From the NCBI GenBank assembly GCA_036927565.1, contig JAYESD010000005.1, positions 96,388,301 through 96,452,300 on the forward strand: 64,000 nt of DNA. The letters are read 5' to 3'. The translations under genes and the position numbers were made by a program. Below are positions 10,544-21,975 of this stretch, piece by piece (position 1 is the first letter of the stretch; each line of letters opens with the position of its first letter). The stretch is from Tuctoria greenei (taxonomy: Eukaryota; Streptophyta; Magnoliopsida; Poales; Poaceae). The notes below the pieces were generated by a model. The model worked only from the letters and a program-made list of their open reading frames with translations, was not told the DNA's origin and ran no database searches.

Positions 10544-12451
10544 TTGCTCCCCATGACTCCTATTGAAATTGTGCATTTTGAGAAGAGTAAAATTTGTGAT
10601 GGCAAAGCAACAAAATTAGAATCTGAAAAACAGCAAGTCATTAAGTTAAAATCACCATCATTGCTCGCAACTAAATCTGACCTTGCTGATTTATTCGATG
10701 CTAAGGGGATGTGCTATGCTTTAGTTTGCAAAGAAGCCATGTTTTCACTTCATGAATTGTCTATTGCATTGCCCCCTGCTGTTGCTAACCTTTTGCAGGG
10801 GTTTGAGGATGTGTTTCCCTACGAGATACCCCCTGTTTTACCACCGATGAGAGGCATTGAACGCAAGATCAATTTGATTCCAGGAGAAAGTTTGCCAAAT
10901 CGTGCAGCATACAGGGCGAATCCACAGAAAACTAAGGAAATTCAGCGACAAGTTCAAGATATTTTGGACTGTGGGTACATTCGTGAATGCCTTAGCCCTT
11001 GTTCCATTTCTGTTCTTTTGGTTCCTAAGAAAGATGGTAGCTGGCGCATGTGTGTTGATTGTCGAGCGATTAATAACATCACCATTCGATATCGTTATCC
11101 TATTCCTCGCTTAGATGACATGCTTGATGAATTGAGTGTTGCTATCATCTTCACAAAAATTGATTTGCGTAGTGGTTACCACCAAATTAGAATGGCACTA
11201 GGAGATGAATGGAAAACTGCATTTAATACCAAATTTGGACTTTATGAGTGGTTAGTCATGCCTTTTGGTTTAACTAATGCACCCAACACCTTTATGCGAT
11301 TAATGAACGAGGTTTTACGTGCTTTCATTGGACAATTTGTGGTGGTTTACTTTGATGATATCCTCATTTACAACAAGTCAGTTGATGAACATCTTGATCA
11401 TTTACGTGGTGTTTTTACTGATTTGAGAGATGCACATTTGTTTAGTAACCTTGAAAAGTGCGTCTTTTGCACCAATCGAGTCTCGTTTCTTGGCTATGTT
11501 GTTTCCTCACAAGGAATTGAGATGGATGAGGCGAAAATTGAAGCAATCACCAGCTGGCCAGCCCCAACAACCGTCATGTAGGTTCGTAGTTTTCTTGGTC
11601 TTGCAGGTTTTTATCGGCATTTTGTGCGGAATTTCAGCAGCATTGCAGCACCTCTACATGACCTAATGAAGAAGGGAGTGCCATTTCAATGGGGCGAACA
11701 GCAGAAACAAGCTTTTGGTTCTCTCAAATCAAAGCTTACACAAGCACCATTGCTACAACTTCCTGATTTTGACAAGACCTTTGAGCTAGAATGCGATGCA
11801 AGCGGCATTGGTATTGGAGGCATTCTCATACAAGGAGGTAAACCCGTTGCTTTCTTTAGTGAAAAACTTCATGGTCCTTCTCTGAATTATTCTACTTATG
11901 ATAAGGAATTGTATGCCTTAGTGCGAGTATTACAAACTTGGCAACATTACCTTTGGTCCAAGGAGTTTGTCATACATTCCGATCATGAATCATTGAAGTA
12001 TCTTAAGTGCCAAACCAATCTGAATAAACGACATGCTAAATGGATTAAGTTCATAGAGTCATTTCTATACATCATTAAGCATAAGAAAGGGAAGGAAAAT
12101 ATCATTGTCAATGCATTATCTAGGCGTTATACCATGCTGGCCCAACTTGATCATAAAATCTTTGGATTGGAAACAAAAAAAGCATTATATCCTACTGATT
12201 TGGACTTCAAAGATGCTTTTGAAAATTGTAGAGAAGGAAGAACTTGGAATAAATTTCTGCTGCAAGAGGGTCTCCTCTATCGTGCTAACAAGCTATGCAT
12301 TCCAGCTAGCTCCGTTTGTCTATTACTTTTGCAGGAAGCACATGGAGGAGGTTTGATGGGACATTTTGGAGTGAAGAAAACTGAAGACGTACTGTCCACA
12401 CACTTCTTTTGGCCAAAGATGAGGCGTGATGTCGAGCGCTACGTGTCATGA
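10544..12451 (+). pseudogene. Element E reverse transcriptase and RNase H
   Basis: RNA-dependent DNA polymerase plus RNase H for cDNA synthesis. RT blocks are visible in order: GYIRECLSPCSISVLLVPKK, WRMCVDCRAINNITIRYRYP, FTKIDLRSGYHQIRM, and the active site YFDD at 11348-11359. A stop TAG at 11579-11581 replaces the residue before VRSFLGLAGFYRHFV. RNase H follows with ECDASGIGIGG, KELYALVRVLQTWQHYL and HSDHESLKYL, keeping the catalytic Asp/Glu/Asp positions. The integrase HHCC zinc finger begins near 12330 (HGGGLMGHFGVKKTEDVL). The frame closes at a TGA at about 12449. Confidence 0.88.
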
Positions 12452-13716
12452 TGCACAATTTGCAACAAAGCTAAGTCTCGCCTTAACCCACATGGTCTTT
12501 ATATGCATCTTCCTATTCCTAGTGTACCTTGGGAGAATATTTCTATGGACTTTGTTCTGGGATTGCCTAGGACTAAGAGGGGGAGGGATAGTATTTTTGT
12601 AGTCGTTGATCGTTTTTCCAAAATGGTACACTTTATACCTTGTCATAAGAATGATAATGCCTCACACATTGCTGATTTATTATGACAGAAATTGTTCGTT
12701 TACATGGTGTGCCAAATACCATTATTTCTGATCGTGATGCAAAATTTTGAAGTCATTTTTAGAGAACTTTGTGGTATAAATTGGGAACCAAGTTGCTGTT
12801 TTCAACAACATGTCATCCACAAACGGATGGACAAACTGAGGTAGTTAATCGTACTTTATCCACTATGTTGCGGGCTGTCTTGGAAACCAATTTGAAGTTG
12901 TGGGAGGAGTGTTTAACACATATAGAACTTGCTTACAACAGATCCGTTTACTCCACGACAAAGGTAAGTCCATTCTAGGTAGTGTATGGTTTCAATCTCC
13001 GTGCTCCTATTGATTTACTACCTTTGCCTCCTTCTAAAACTATAAATTTGGATGCTACACACTGATCTGAATTCATTCTTAAGATGCATGAAACTACAAA
13101 TAAAAATATTGAAATGATGAATGAGAAGTATATGATTGCAGGTAGTAAAGGTACAAAAGAAGTAAAACTTGAACCGGGTGATTTGGTGTGGTTACATTTG
13201 CGAAAAGAGCGATTTCCCGACTTGAGAAAATCTAAACTTATGCCACGAGCTGCTGGTCTGTTTAATATTGTTGAAAGGATTAATGATAATGCATATAAGC
13301 TTGAATTGCCTCCCAATTTTGGGGTTAGTCCTACATTTAACATTTCAGATTTGCGACCGTACCTGGGAGAAGAAGATGAACTTGAGTCGAGGACGACTCC
13401 AATTCAGGAGGGGGAGGATGATGAGGACATCACAACAGCAGAGACACATATTGAAATGCAAGGACCAATCACAAGAGCACGAGCACGGTTAATAAAACAG
13501 CAGGTGAACTCGCTCCTAACTTCTGTTGCATGTGAGTTTGAGAATAGATTGCTATGTGATGATTTAATTATTATTAGGAATAATGGAGAAGATCAACAAG
13601 TGAAGGAAGGACGCCTTGGGAGTGTGGAGAACCAGCTGGGACGTCCACAAGTTGATGGAAACCGTTTACAACTCGGACTCAAGTTCAACTCGGAGTCCAG
13701 GACTAGTCCACCTTAA
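12452..13716 (+). pseudogene. Element E integrase with C-terminal tail entering the 3' LTR
   Basis: Integrase inserts the cDNA. The core shows MDFVLGLPRTKRGRDSIFVV (first Asp) and, after a stop and frame changes at about 12684-12770, CHPQTDGQTEVVNRTLSTML (Glu). The C-terminal domain from 13084 includes LEPGDLVWLHLRKERFPDLR and FNISDLRPYLGEEDELESR. The frame then crosses the purine tract at 13406-13418 and continues about 100 codons inside the 3' LTR (GPITRARARLIKQQV) to a stop at 13716. Such an LTR-encoded tail is known for CRM group A elements, where it holds the CR motif linked to centromere targeting. Whether this tail is a working CR motif is inference. Confidence 0.8.
13406..13418 (+). 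other. Element E polypurine tract
   Basis: AGGAGGGGGAGGA lies directly against the 3' LTR start at 13419, the position needed for plus-strand DNA priming. Confidence 0.85.
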
Positions 13717-14281
13717 AACGGACGCCCAGAAGGCATACAGACTCCGTTTTCAATGTTCTACATATGCACGGAAAGCGGGGAAGATAAGCTTTCCAATGGT
13801 TCTGGTCCCACCTCAAATTTCCTTCGGAGTCATTGGAAATCGTCGAAACAAGTAGAGTCCAGATTTCTGTCCGGTGCTGCGCCAACGAATCGGGCCTTTG
13901 GGCCTTGTATCCCATAAGAGTCCATTAGGGATGCGTCTAATCGTGTTTTGGCCGAACCCTAGCCATTAAATACTGCATCCACCAGTCATATTCAGTGGGT
14001 TTTGCTTATATCAATAATATTGCCGTTCTACGGTTTGTTAAACCCCAACTTCGCTATTTCATATCGTGTCTTCGATGTTCTTGCTCGTGTTCTCGGTTGC
14101 ACTTGCAGGGATTAGCCTTCTTGGCGAGGTCAAGCGTGTGCAGCATGGTTGGTAACCAACGGAGCTGTGGTGTAGTGATTGCAGGGATACTCGAACCGCT
14201 CGAGTGCCACAGATCATCAACGTCGAGTTCTCCACCCCAATCGACTTACCTTTCATAAGATCGGCCTAAACCTACTCATCA
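13419..14281 (+). repeat. Element E 3' LTR
   Basis: An 863-base LTR that is the partner of 6811-7673. The first 300 bases also encode the tail of the polyprotein. In the 5' LTR the same frame is broken (TGA near 7001), which shows divergence after insertion. Confidence 0.92.
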
Positions 14282-14286
14282 CCTTA

Positions 14287-14798
14287 GGCCCACTTAAGGT
14301 AAAACTCAAAAACACGTCATGGAACAAAATATCAACTCAGAATCGCAATAATCGGACAAGTCCACACAAGGTTGGACTAGTCCGATATTAGTCGGAGAAA
14401 AATCGGATAAGTTTGTACCAAATCAGACAAGTGTGAACTTAGTCAGAGAGGAAAATGACAAGTCCGCTAGATATCGGACGAGTCCAGACAAGTCTATGGA
14501 CTTGGCAAAATTTCAAGGAATCAGGATACTGAACTGGTCCATAATGGACCAGACAAGTCAAAAAATAGTACAGAGGCGAAATCAGACTAGTCCGCACGAA
14601 AACAGACATGTCCGAAGAGAGGTCAGAGAGAAAAACAGACTTGTCCGCACCAAAAATGGACAAGTCCGCACTTCTCAGAACTTCTAAGTGTGGTTTTTCT
14701 TCTAATCCATTTTAAACTTGCTCATTTTTATATGACTTAATGTTAACCATATTTAATGATGGATGCAGGGCATGATGCATGAAAATAATGGTGTTACA
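14287..14798 (-). repeat. Element C 3' LTR, proximal part (U3 start)
   Basis: In element orientation the LTR starts TGTAACACC at 14798. It matches the 5' LTR at 21915-21975 up to the junction with element D. The stretch 14350-14675 is a loose array of about ten GGACAAGTCC/GGACTAGTCC-like units, part of the U3 promoter region. Confidence 0.8.
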
Positions 14799-14815
14799 AA
14801 CCTACCCTCTTCAAA
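14799..14815 (-). other. Element C polypurine tract
   Basis: On the minus strand GAAGAGGGTAGGTT precedes the LTR start TGTAACACC, as in other Tekay-like elements. Confidence 0.7.
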
Positions 14816-14819
14816 ATGA

Positions 14820-15130
14820 ATCTCGCCCTTGAGATTCAACGTAGAAGGAAAGACATAGGGAAAATCCTTCATGAGATCGTCTTGCAGCTCCCAAGTTGCT
14901 TCCAATTCTGTATGATGCTTCCATTGCACTTTACACAATCGAATCACCTTGTTCCTTATGACTCTTTCCTTGGTTTCCAAGATTTTGACCGGTTGCTCGG
15001 CACAAGTCAAATCTGCCTCTAATTCCAATTCTTCCATTGGAACTTGTTCTTCTGGTAGCCTTAAGCACTTCCTGAGCTGTGAAACATGAAAGATATCATG
15101 TACATCTGATAAGTGAGTTGGCATCTCCAA
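14820..15130 (-). pseudogene. Element C integrase C-terminus and chromodomain
   Basis: The minus-strand frame encodes HDIFHVSQLRKCLRLPEEQV, the conserved gypsy integrase C-terminal block, and then a chromodomain: PVKILETKERVIRN, VQWKHHTELEATWE, LMKDFPYVF. Chromodomains of this class bind modified histone H3 and steer integration to heterochromatin. The last codons overlap the purine tract and run into the LTR (GEIHFEEGRFVTP). The aromatic residue of the WKHH block and the EATWE motif are intact. Confidence 0.88.
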
Positions 15131-15133
15131 CTT

Positions 15134-16260
15134 CTATGCTACTTCTCCCCTGTCCAGAATCATGAATGTTCCAATGTATCGAGGTGCTAGCTTGCCTCTT
15201 ATGTGAAACCTCTTATGACCTCTCTTTGGTGACACCTTGACGTAAATAAAATCTCCCACTTCAAAGGCTAGTTTCCTTCTCCTATTATCCCCATAGCCTT
15301 TTTGCCTTGATTGAGCAGCCCTCAAGTTTTCACGTATAATCTGGACTTGTTTCTCAGCTTCTTGCAACATATCAGGTCCAAACACTTGTGTCTCTCCTCA
15401 TTCATTCCAAAACAATGGTGTACTACACTTCCTCCCATACAATGCTTCATAGAGTGACATTTTCAAGCTTGTTTGGTAACTATTGTTATATGAGAATTCC
15501 TCATACGGCAAGCTCTTGTCCCAACTTCTTCCATGCTTCAAGGCACAAGCTCCTAACATATCCTCTAGAATCTGATTGGTCCTCTCATTTTGTCCATCGG
15601 TTTGAGGGTGATATGCTGAGCTAAAATTCAACCTTGTTCCCAATGCTTTATGCAATTTTTGCCAAAACCTAGAGGTAAATTGAGAACCTCTATCCGGGAC
15701 TATTTTCTTCAGGACTCCATGCCGACACACAATGTGCTCCATATATAGCTCTGCCGGCTTCGCGGTGGTATAGGAGGTCTTGACAGGAACAAAATGAGCT
15801 GACTTGGTTAACCTATCCACAATAACCTAAATTGAGTCATACCTGGACTGGTTATGCCGTATCCAACTATAAAGTCCATCCCGATTTCTTCACACTTCCA
15901 TTCCGGAATTTTCAATGGCTGCAATAATCCGGCTGGCCTTTCATGTTCCGCCTTCACTCGTTGGCACACATCACACAACGCTACATATTCAGCTATGTCC
16001 TTTTTCATGATATCCCACCAATAACATGTCTTCAAATGCTTGTACATCTTCGTACAACCGTGATGAATTGAGTATGGCAAGTCATGTCCCGCTTTTAATA
16101 ACGTCTCGCGAATATGCATCACATTAGGCATGACGAACCTTTTACGAAGCCATAAGGTACCATGGTCATCCTCTTAAAACCTGAATTCTCTTCCCTCTTG
16201 GGTTCTTTCCTTGATCTCTTGGATTTCCTCATCCTTTGTTTGACCCTCTCAAATCTCTTG
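15134..16260 (-). pseudogene. Element C integrase
   Basis: The zinc-binding domain is present with HHGCTKMYKHLKTCYWWDIM and CDVCQRVKAEHERPAGLLQP (HHCC). The catalytic core shows MDFIVGY (Asp), then, after a frame break near 15815, MDRLTKSAHFVPVKTSYT. It continues with GSQFTSRFWQKLHKALGTRL (second Asp block) and AYHPQTDGQNERTNQILEDM (Glu). A further break near 15390 precedes the C-terminal part (VSPKRGHKRFHIRGKLAPRY). At least two frameshifts and a stop inactivate it. Order and spacing are normal for a gypsy integrase. Confidence 0.88.
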
Positions 16261-16287
16261 CTCCAAGGTTGGATTTAACTCCATTTT

Positions 16288-17040
16288 TCATATCTCATTC
16301 ACAAATCCGAGATTCAATCGTTCAAACTCCTTACATAACTCAGATGGCAATTCTCGAACCATGAGCTGGTGACTTACTCCTTTTCTACTCCATGCATTGG
16401 CCACGAGATTAGCCTTCCCCGGGTGATAGTTGATTCCCACATCATAATCCTTGATGAGTTCCAACCATCTTCTTTGCCTCAAATTCAGATCCGTTTGCGT
16501 GAATATGTACTTGAGGCTCTTGTGGTCCGTATAAATTTCACACCTATGCCCAAGGATATAGTGTCTCCAAATCTCCATAGTGTGTACCACGGCCGCAAGT
16601 TCCAAATCATGTGTTGGATAATTCAACTCCCGTTTCTTCAATTGTCTAGATGCATAGGGAACCACTTGACCTTCTTGCATGAGCACACATCCAAGTCCTT
16701 GTCTCGAGGCATCACAATATATGTACAAACTTTTACTTACATTCGGCAAAACCAAAACTGGGGTTGTGGTTAACCTCTTCTTCAACTCCTCAAAGTTGTC
16801 TTGACATGCTTGAGTCCATTGGAAAGCTTTCCCCTTCATTAGCAATTCTGTCATTGGCTTCGCTATCTTGGAAAAGCCTTTGATGAACCCGGAGTAATAT
16901 CCAACCATTCCGAGAAAACTCCTTATTTCCTTTACATTTTGTGGCGGTTCCCATTTCAACACGTCCCTCACCTTTCCGGTGTCAATCGATACTCCTCCTC
17001 CTGAGATGATATGACACAAAAATAACACCTCTCTCAACCA
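16288..17040 (-). pseudogene. Element C RNase H region
   Basis: It starts with the RT-connection block (IRSFLGMVGYYSGFIKGFSK) and the FQWTQACQDNFEELKKRL motif. RNase H follows, with YCDASRQGLGCVLMQ, HDLELAAVVHTMEIWRHYIL and YTDHKSLKYIFTQTDLNLRQ. The catalytic Asp, Glu and Asp are all visible. It ends at a stop at 16288. It would degrade the RNA strand during cDNA synthesis. A break separates it from the RT frame at 17041-17043. Confidence 0.9.
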
Positions 17041-17043
17041 AAA

Positions 17044-17760
17044 TTAGCACTTGCTGAACTTGGCATACAATTGATGCTCCCTCAATTTCTGCAATGTAAG
17101 CCTCAAGTGTTCCTCATGTTCCTCCTCGTTCATCGAGTAGATCATAATATCATCAATGAACATCACAACAAACTTGTCCAGGTACTCCATGAAGACCTTA
17201 TTCATAAGGTAAATAAAATAGGCAGGTGCGTTTGTCAATCCAAAGGACATAACTGTATACTCATAAGATCCATACCGTGTCCGAAAAGCTGTTTTGGGTA
17301 TATCCGACGGTCTTATCTTCATTTCAAAGTAGCCTGACCTCAAATCAATCTTGGAGAAAACACAAGCACCCTTCATCTGATTGAACAAATCCTCTATTCG
17401 TAACAAAGTATACGTGTTCTTGATTGTCACCTCGTTGAGGGCTCGGTAGTCCACACACATCATTTGGGATCCATCCTTCTTGTCCATGAAAAGAACTGGC
17501 GCTCCCCAAGGTAAAGATCTTGGGTGAATGAAACCCTTTTCTAGTTGCTCCTGAATCTGCTTCTTGAGCCCCGCTAACTCCTTAGGAGGCATCCTATATG
17601 GCCTCTTAGCTATAGTTGCAGTTCCAGGTCTTAAATGCATAACAAACTCAATGTCGTGATCAGGTGGCATACCTGGCAACTCATCCGGAAACACATTTGA
17701 AAACTCGCACACCACTAGAATCTCCTCAATTGCGGCATTATCCATGTGATTCGGCTCCAA
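17044..17760 (-). pseudogene. Element C reverse transcriptase
   Basis: RT fingers and palm are nearly continuous: FPDELPGMPPDHDIEFVMHL, GFIHPRSLPWGAPVLFMDKK, MCVDYRALNEVTIKN, FSKIDLRSGYFEMKI, and the active site FIDD in VMFIDDIMIYSMNEEE. The usual Tyr of the YxDD box is Phe, a tolerated variant. A stop follows KFSKC at the left edge where the next block should continue. Confidence 0.9.
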
Positions 17761-17763
17761 TTG

Positions 17764-18229
17764 CTTCAGTGCATGTTGAGATCCTTCAAATTATATGGTG
17801 TTCCCTTCCTCATTTGTCAACTTCACCGTCTTTGTTGCACATTCAGTGATTGCGTTGTGCTTCCTCAACCAGTCCATACGAAGTATAATGTTTAATCCTC
17901 GAGAATCCAAAACAATGAGGTTGGCGTAGAAGTCTACCCCCCATTTTCTATGGCTTACTTTTGGACATACTATATTTGTCCTCATCTCTCCTCCAAGAGA
18001 TTTAACCAGCAAATTATACTTCATATGAGAGATAGGCAAACTATACTTGGCAACATATTTCGAGCAATGAATGAATGCGATGCTCCAGAATCAAATAACA
18101 TAGTCGCCGGGTTGGAGTTTGCGAGAAACATACCAATAACCACATTATCTGCTTGTTGCGCTTCCTCCGTAACATGGTTCACGTTGCAACGAGCAAAATT
18201 CTGCTGTCCACGGTTGCCTTTGGGTGCTC
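17764..18229 (-). pseudogene. Element C protease
   Basis: The retropepsin active site reads LFDSGASHSFI. The frame breaks near 18021-18039 and continues with FYANLIVLDSRGLNIILRMD and WLRKHNAITECATKTVKL. It follows gag without a gap, as in a single polyprotein. Confidence 0.85.
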
Positions 18230-19342
18230 CTCCATTCGGTCTTGGGTTCTGTCTTCGAGCATAGCTTCCTTGACCAAGGTCTGACTTTGGACATTGAGAT
18301 GCAAAGTGTCCTACCTCACCACAAGTATAGCACGACCTTGCTGCACCAGTATTGTTTGGACGAGCTTGATTTTGAACATTTGCAGGAAAGCTGGCACGAG
18401 GTGCATATGGCATTGGAGGCCAAGGTGCTTGCATAGCGGAGCGTTGCTGCACAAACTGAGCTTGGCGCGGTGCATAACCAGGGCGATGAGCAGGCGGAGA
18501 GGGGTTCTAGTATGGCGCACTGGGTGGTGCAAAGCGAGGGCGCACTTTGCTTCCTTGTTGCCGTCCTTGATATGTTGCCTTCCTCTTAGTTTCTAGCTCA
18601 ATCTCACAGACCTTGTTCTCATCTACAATTGCCTTATCCACTAGCTTCTGGAAGTTTGCATAATCATAGTTGAGCAATTGTACCTAGATCTCATTGTTCA
18701 AGCTTCTCATGAACATGTATTGCTTCCGACTGTCTCGACTAACATCTTCAGGGGCGTACTTTGAAAGTTGAGTGAACTTATTGAGATATTCTCTCACACT
18801 TGACCTTCCTTCCCTCGAGTTCTCAAATTCTTGCCTCTTTAGGATCATAACACCATCCGACACATAATGAGAACGGAAGATCTCCTTGAATTCAGACCAA
18901 GTAATGCTCTCATGGTTCTCATGGGCGTTGCATAAAGAATCCCAACAATCCGCAGCTGCTCCAACTAGTTGATGGGAGGCAAAGAGAACCTTCTCCCAGT
19001 CACTGCATAGGACATTTCCACATACTGGAGCCAATCATTGGCTCCCATAGGGTCGATGGCTTGAGCAAAGGTTGGTGGCCTAGTCCTCATGAACTCTCCC
19101 AACCTGTTATGAGGCAGTGGGGATGGTGTCAGTGGAGGCATGTGAGGCTAATTGTTGTTGTTACCAGCCTGCAGCTGTCTCATAGTCTGTATCATGGTCT
19201 GCATAAGCTGGTTTTGCATAGCCAATAGCTGCTCAAGATTGATAGCTCCTTGAGCAAGTCCTTGTCCATTGTTGTCCTGAGGTGCTCCATTGTTCTCCTC
19301 ATTCTCATCATTGGCATCCCTCTGGTTGCGAGTCCTCACCAT
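18230..19342 (-). pseudogene. Element C gag
   Basis: The start codon is likely the ATG at 19342 (MVRTRNQRDANDENEENNGA). A Gln/Met-rich helix follows (NLEQLLAMQNQLMQTMIQTM) and then a stop near 19148. The capsid part reads ITWSEFKEIFRSHYVSDGVM and REYLNKFTQLSKYAPEDVSR. After further stops, an Ala/Pro/Gln-rich linker leads to the CCHC zinc knuckle CYTCGEVGHFASQCP, which is intact. The layout is typical of Tekay/Del Gag. At least three breaks are present. Confidence 0.88.
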
Positions 19343-19593
19343 CTGAATAAAAGCAATAGAGAAGAATCTAGAAGACGTCGACAACTATATTCATCAAGGG
19401 ATATGAAACTAAGCAACTAACTATACAAGCCTATATGGACATGGCAATGCTAAAGAATCTCACAATCCTCTACTAAGCACACAAGCAACATACATAGCAA
19501 TCAGCACACCAAACAAATCAGAACGCTTCCTGAGTGCCCTTACGTGCTCTAAATTGTCCATTCAATCTAGGCTGCATCCTACGCTCAAACCTA

Positions 19594-19605
19594 GCTCTGA
19601 TACCA
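19594..19605 (-). other. Element C primer-binding site
   Basis: TGGTATCAGAGC on the minus strand lies three bases inside the 5' LTR end (19609). It is the classical initiator tRNA-Met primer site. Confidence 0.85.
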
Positions 19606-19608
19606 ATT

Positions 19609-21975
19609 TGTGACACCCGGTCCCGAAAAATGAACCAAGTGCAGTATATGTGTGCACAGGATGTTTAACACACATACACAAGTGATTCACACATGATAAA
19701 CAGATAATTACGTCAACTCGAATTATTAAATTATGACGAGTACTTTTATTACAAAATTCATAATATCCTCAATTATAGCTAAAGTGAAACATTATGACGA
19801 GTTTTGAGTAATGTAGTGGAAATAGACTAAATATTAAACTAAGCAAACTGTGCAAATTAAGCATAAGGGATAGCGCAGCTCCAATCAACACCACAGGCAA
19901 AGCTGACGGCATCACACAACCTAGAACTCCTCATTAACATTGTGACACTCCCAATCCTGACCTTCAACTGTTGGTGGGGAATTGCAAGGGTGAGCACATG
20001 TCGTACTCAGCAAGCGTGGGAAAGTATAAAATGTAGCTGATACAAATGACGAATATAATAAAGGATAAGTGCTAAAAAGTACATTAAAACATTTGAAAAG
20101 CATAATATTTTACGTATGTGAAGTAAACCCATCATAAACTATGTAGTTATCATAATACCAGTCAAGATTTCATTACCATCATTCATATAATAGATTTCTC
20201 ATTACCATTAACCATATCCATTGCCATAAACCATAATAGCATCCCATAACCAGTACCAAAACATCCCAATCCAAAAAACCTCTAATCATGTAGGTCATCC
20301 AAGTGCTCTTAACCGGGAGCACGGCTATCATAATAGTTTTAACACTCTGCGGAGGTTGTACCACTTTACCCACGTATTTGTGATTTCATCACCTTTCGAT
20401 GACTAAGAACCTCCCTTATGCCAGTGACCCATCGGTCACATTACACACTTCCGTTGGTATGTGGCCAAGAGATCACAAAATAGCCTTTACAAAGGGACTA
20501 CTAGCATGTACGTACCCACTGAGGTTTCACCAGTGGTGATGCCTCCAACTGAGCACATCCTAAATAAAGGGCCCCCTCTTGTGTCGTTCGGATCTCGGGG
20601 AGTCCCACTACTCATACAAACCAAATCTAACTCCCCTTCCCCACTCTTTCAAATGGTTCGCGCAATACTAGCAATACCCTAATTAATCAGCTACGCCGCA
20701 CCCATACTTGGCCTCGTGGTGGCACTGTAGTCCTGGCCTATTGTCGCATGAACCGGTCCATAGATCCAAGTCAAGCAAACCACCATAACATCCAACCCAA
20801 TCCACAAACCATGCTTGCTTAGATCTCCCAAGTCCCATGTTACCAATTAACCATATTCATCAATTCTCATCATTCATAACTTCATTAATTAACAATTAAG
20901 CTATTTGGTTGTTTTCCCAATCCCATCTAATTAGAGCAAAGCAAAAAGGTAAAAAGACATTCCCGACTCTCTACAATGTATCCCAAGCGACAACAATGGT
21001 CAAAAAAGACTAGTAAACTCCTATCTTGGGTTTCCCATCAATGCAGTTTTTCAAACAAAACATTTAAAAATCAGATCAATATGTTCAAGGACACTTGCCT
21101 GCTCTTGGGCTTGATTGGGATCAAAGACATCAAATTCCTGGTTTTGGAGGTCCTCCGGAACACTCTCTAACGCAAATCTCTCTAAATTGCACAATAAACA
21201 TATAAGACAATAATTACAATGAATAAGTGCACATATATTACTCAATATGTCATGCCATGCATCATTAATGCAAATGAGAAGCAAAACTAGTTAATGAGTT
21301 ACTATTAATGTTCACTAATCATTTACAATGTTTATTAAAAAGTTTACAAAGTTTCATGTTGATATTACATCAAATTGGAATTAATCCACTATTAAACAAA
21401 TCTGGACATTGGACAAGTCCCTATTGGCCGGACTAGTCCGCCCTACGCAGGACCAACGAGTTAGGGTTTTCTAGATCCACATGAATTTGGAGAAACGGGG
21501 TTGAATTCACGTGACAAAGAGGAACTAGAAGGTATAACAGGTGTTTAGAACTCCAATGAATCAAGGGTTTTGGAGGCAACACTTGGATCTTCACGATCTA
21601 GGGTTGATGAAGAGAACTTGATGGTGAATTGTTGATGAAGAATGCAAGGTTGATGGAGATCTTTGCCTCTTGATCTTCTTTCATTTCCTCCTCTTCTTGT
21701 TCTTGCTATGGATCTCATTCTCCCTTCTTGGCGGCGGCTATCCACGAGCTAGGGTTTGGGTGTGATTAAAAAGTGGCAAAGAGATGTGAAAATAGGGTGT
21801 GGGGTTATTATATAGGGGTGGAGGGCTAGGGTTTCAATGGAGGTCGGTTTTAGAGAGGGTGGAGGCATGTGTGGGGTCCCACATGGGCCCCAAAAAAGTT
21901 AGACACGATGTCCTTAGGCCCACTTATGGTAAAACCAAAAACACGTTGTGGAACGAAAGATCAACTTGGAATCGC
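19609..21975 (-). repeat. Element C 5' LTR (far end truncated)
   Basis: It ends GGGTGTCACA in element orientation. The minus-strand TATA box lies at 21807-21816, so this LTR has a U5/R part of about 2.2 kb and a U3 cut short at the junction with element D. The stretch 19609-20405 is repeated in inverted orientation at 21976-22801. Confidence 0.85.
21807..21816 (-). promoter_or_regulatory. TATA box in element C 5' LTR
   Basis: CCTATATAAT on the minus strand, conserved with 6701-6710 in the other LTR. Confidence 0.6.

Larger units (their letters stand above)
6811..14281 (+). mobile_element. Element E: complete CRM-like gypsy retrotransposon
   Basis: A 7471-base element with two 863-base LTRs (6811-7673, 13419-14281) starting TGATGAGGAC and ending CTACTCATCA. 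It has an initiator-Met-type primer-binding site, a purine tract (13406-13418) and a perfect 5-base target duplication CCTTA (6806-6810, 14282-14286). It is inserted into the 3' LTR of element C. The order is gag, protease, RT, RNase H, integrase. The reading frame runs past the purine tract into the 3' LTR, as in the centromeric CRM clade of chromoviruses, and the LTR start TGATGAG also fits CRM. A hand count gives about 87 differences in 863 ungapped LTR positions (about 10 percent). At the commonly used grass rate of 1.3e-8 per site per year this would be roughly 4 million years. Several stops and frameshifts make it non-autonomous. Confidence 0.85.
5698..21975 (-). mobile_element. Element C: Tekay/Del-like chromovirus split by element E
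   Basis: A minus-strand gypsy element with internal region 14799-19608 encoding gag, protease, RT, RNase H, integrase and a chromodomain. Its long LTRs begin TGTAACACC and end GGTGTCACA in element orientation. The 5' LTR (19609-21975) is cut at its far end by element D. The 3' LTR runs 14798 to 14287, is interrupted by element E, and resumes at 6810 to 5698, where it is truncated. The chromodomain at the C-terminus, the initiator-Met primer-binding site and LTRs above 2 kb point to the Tekay (Del) lineage. All genes contain stops or frameshifts. Confidence 0.8.
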
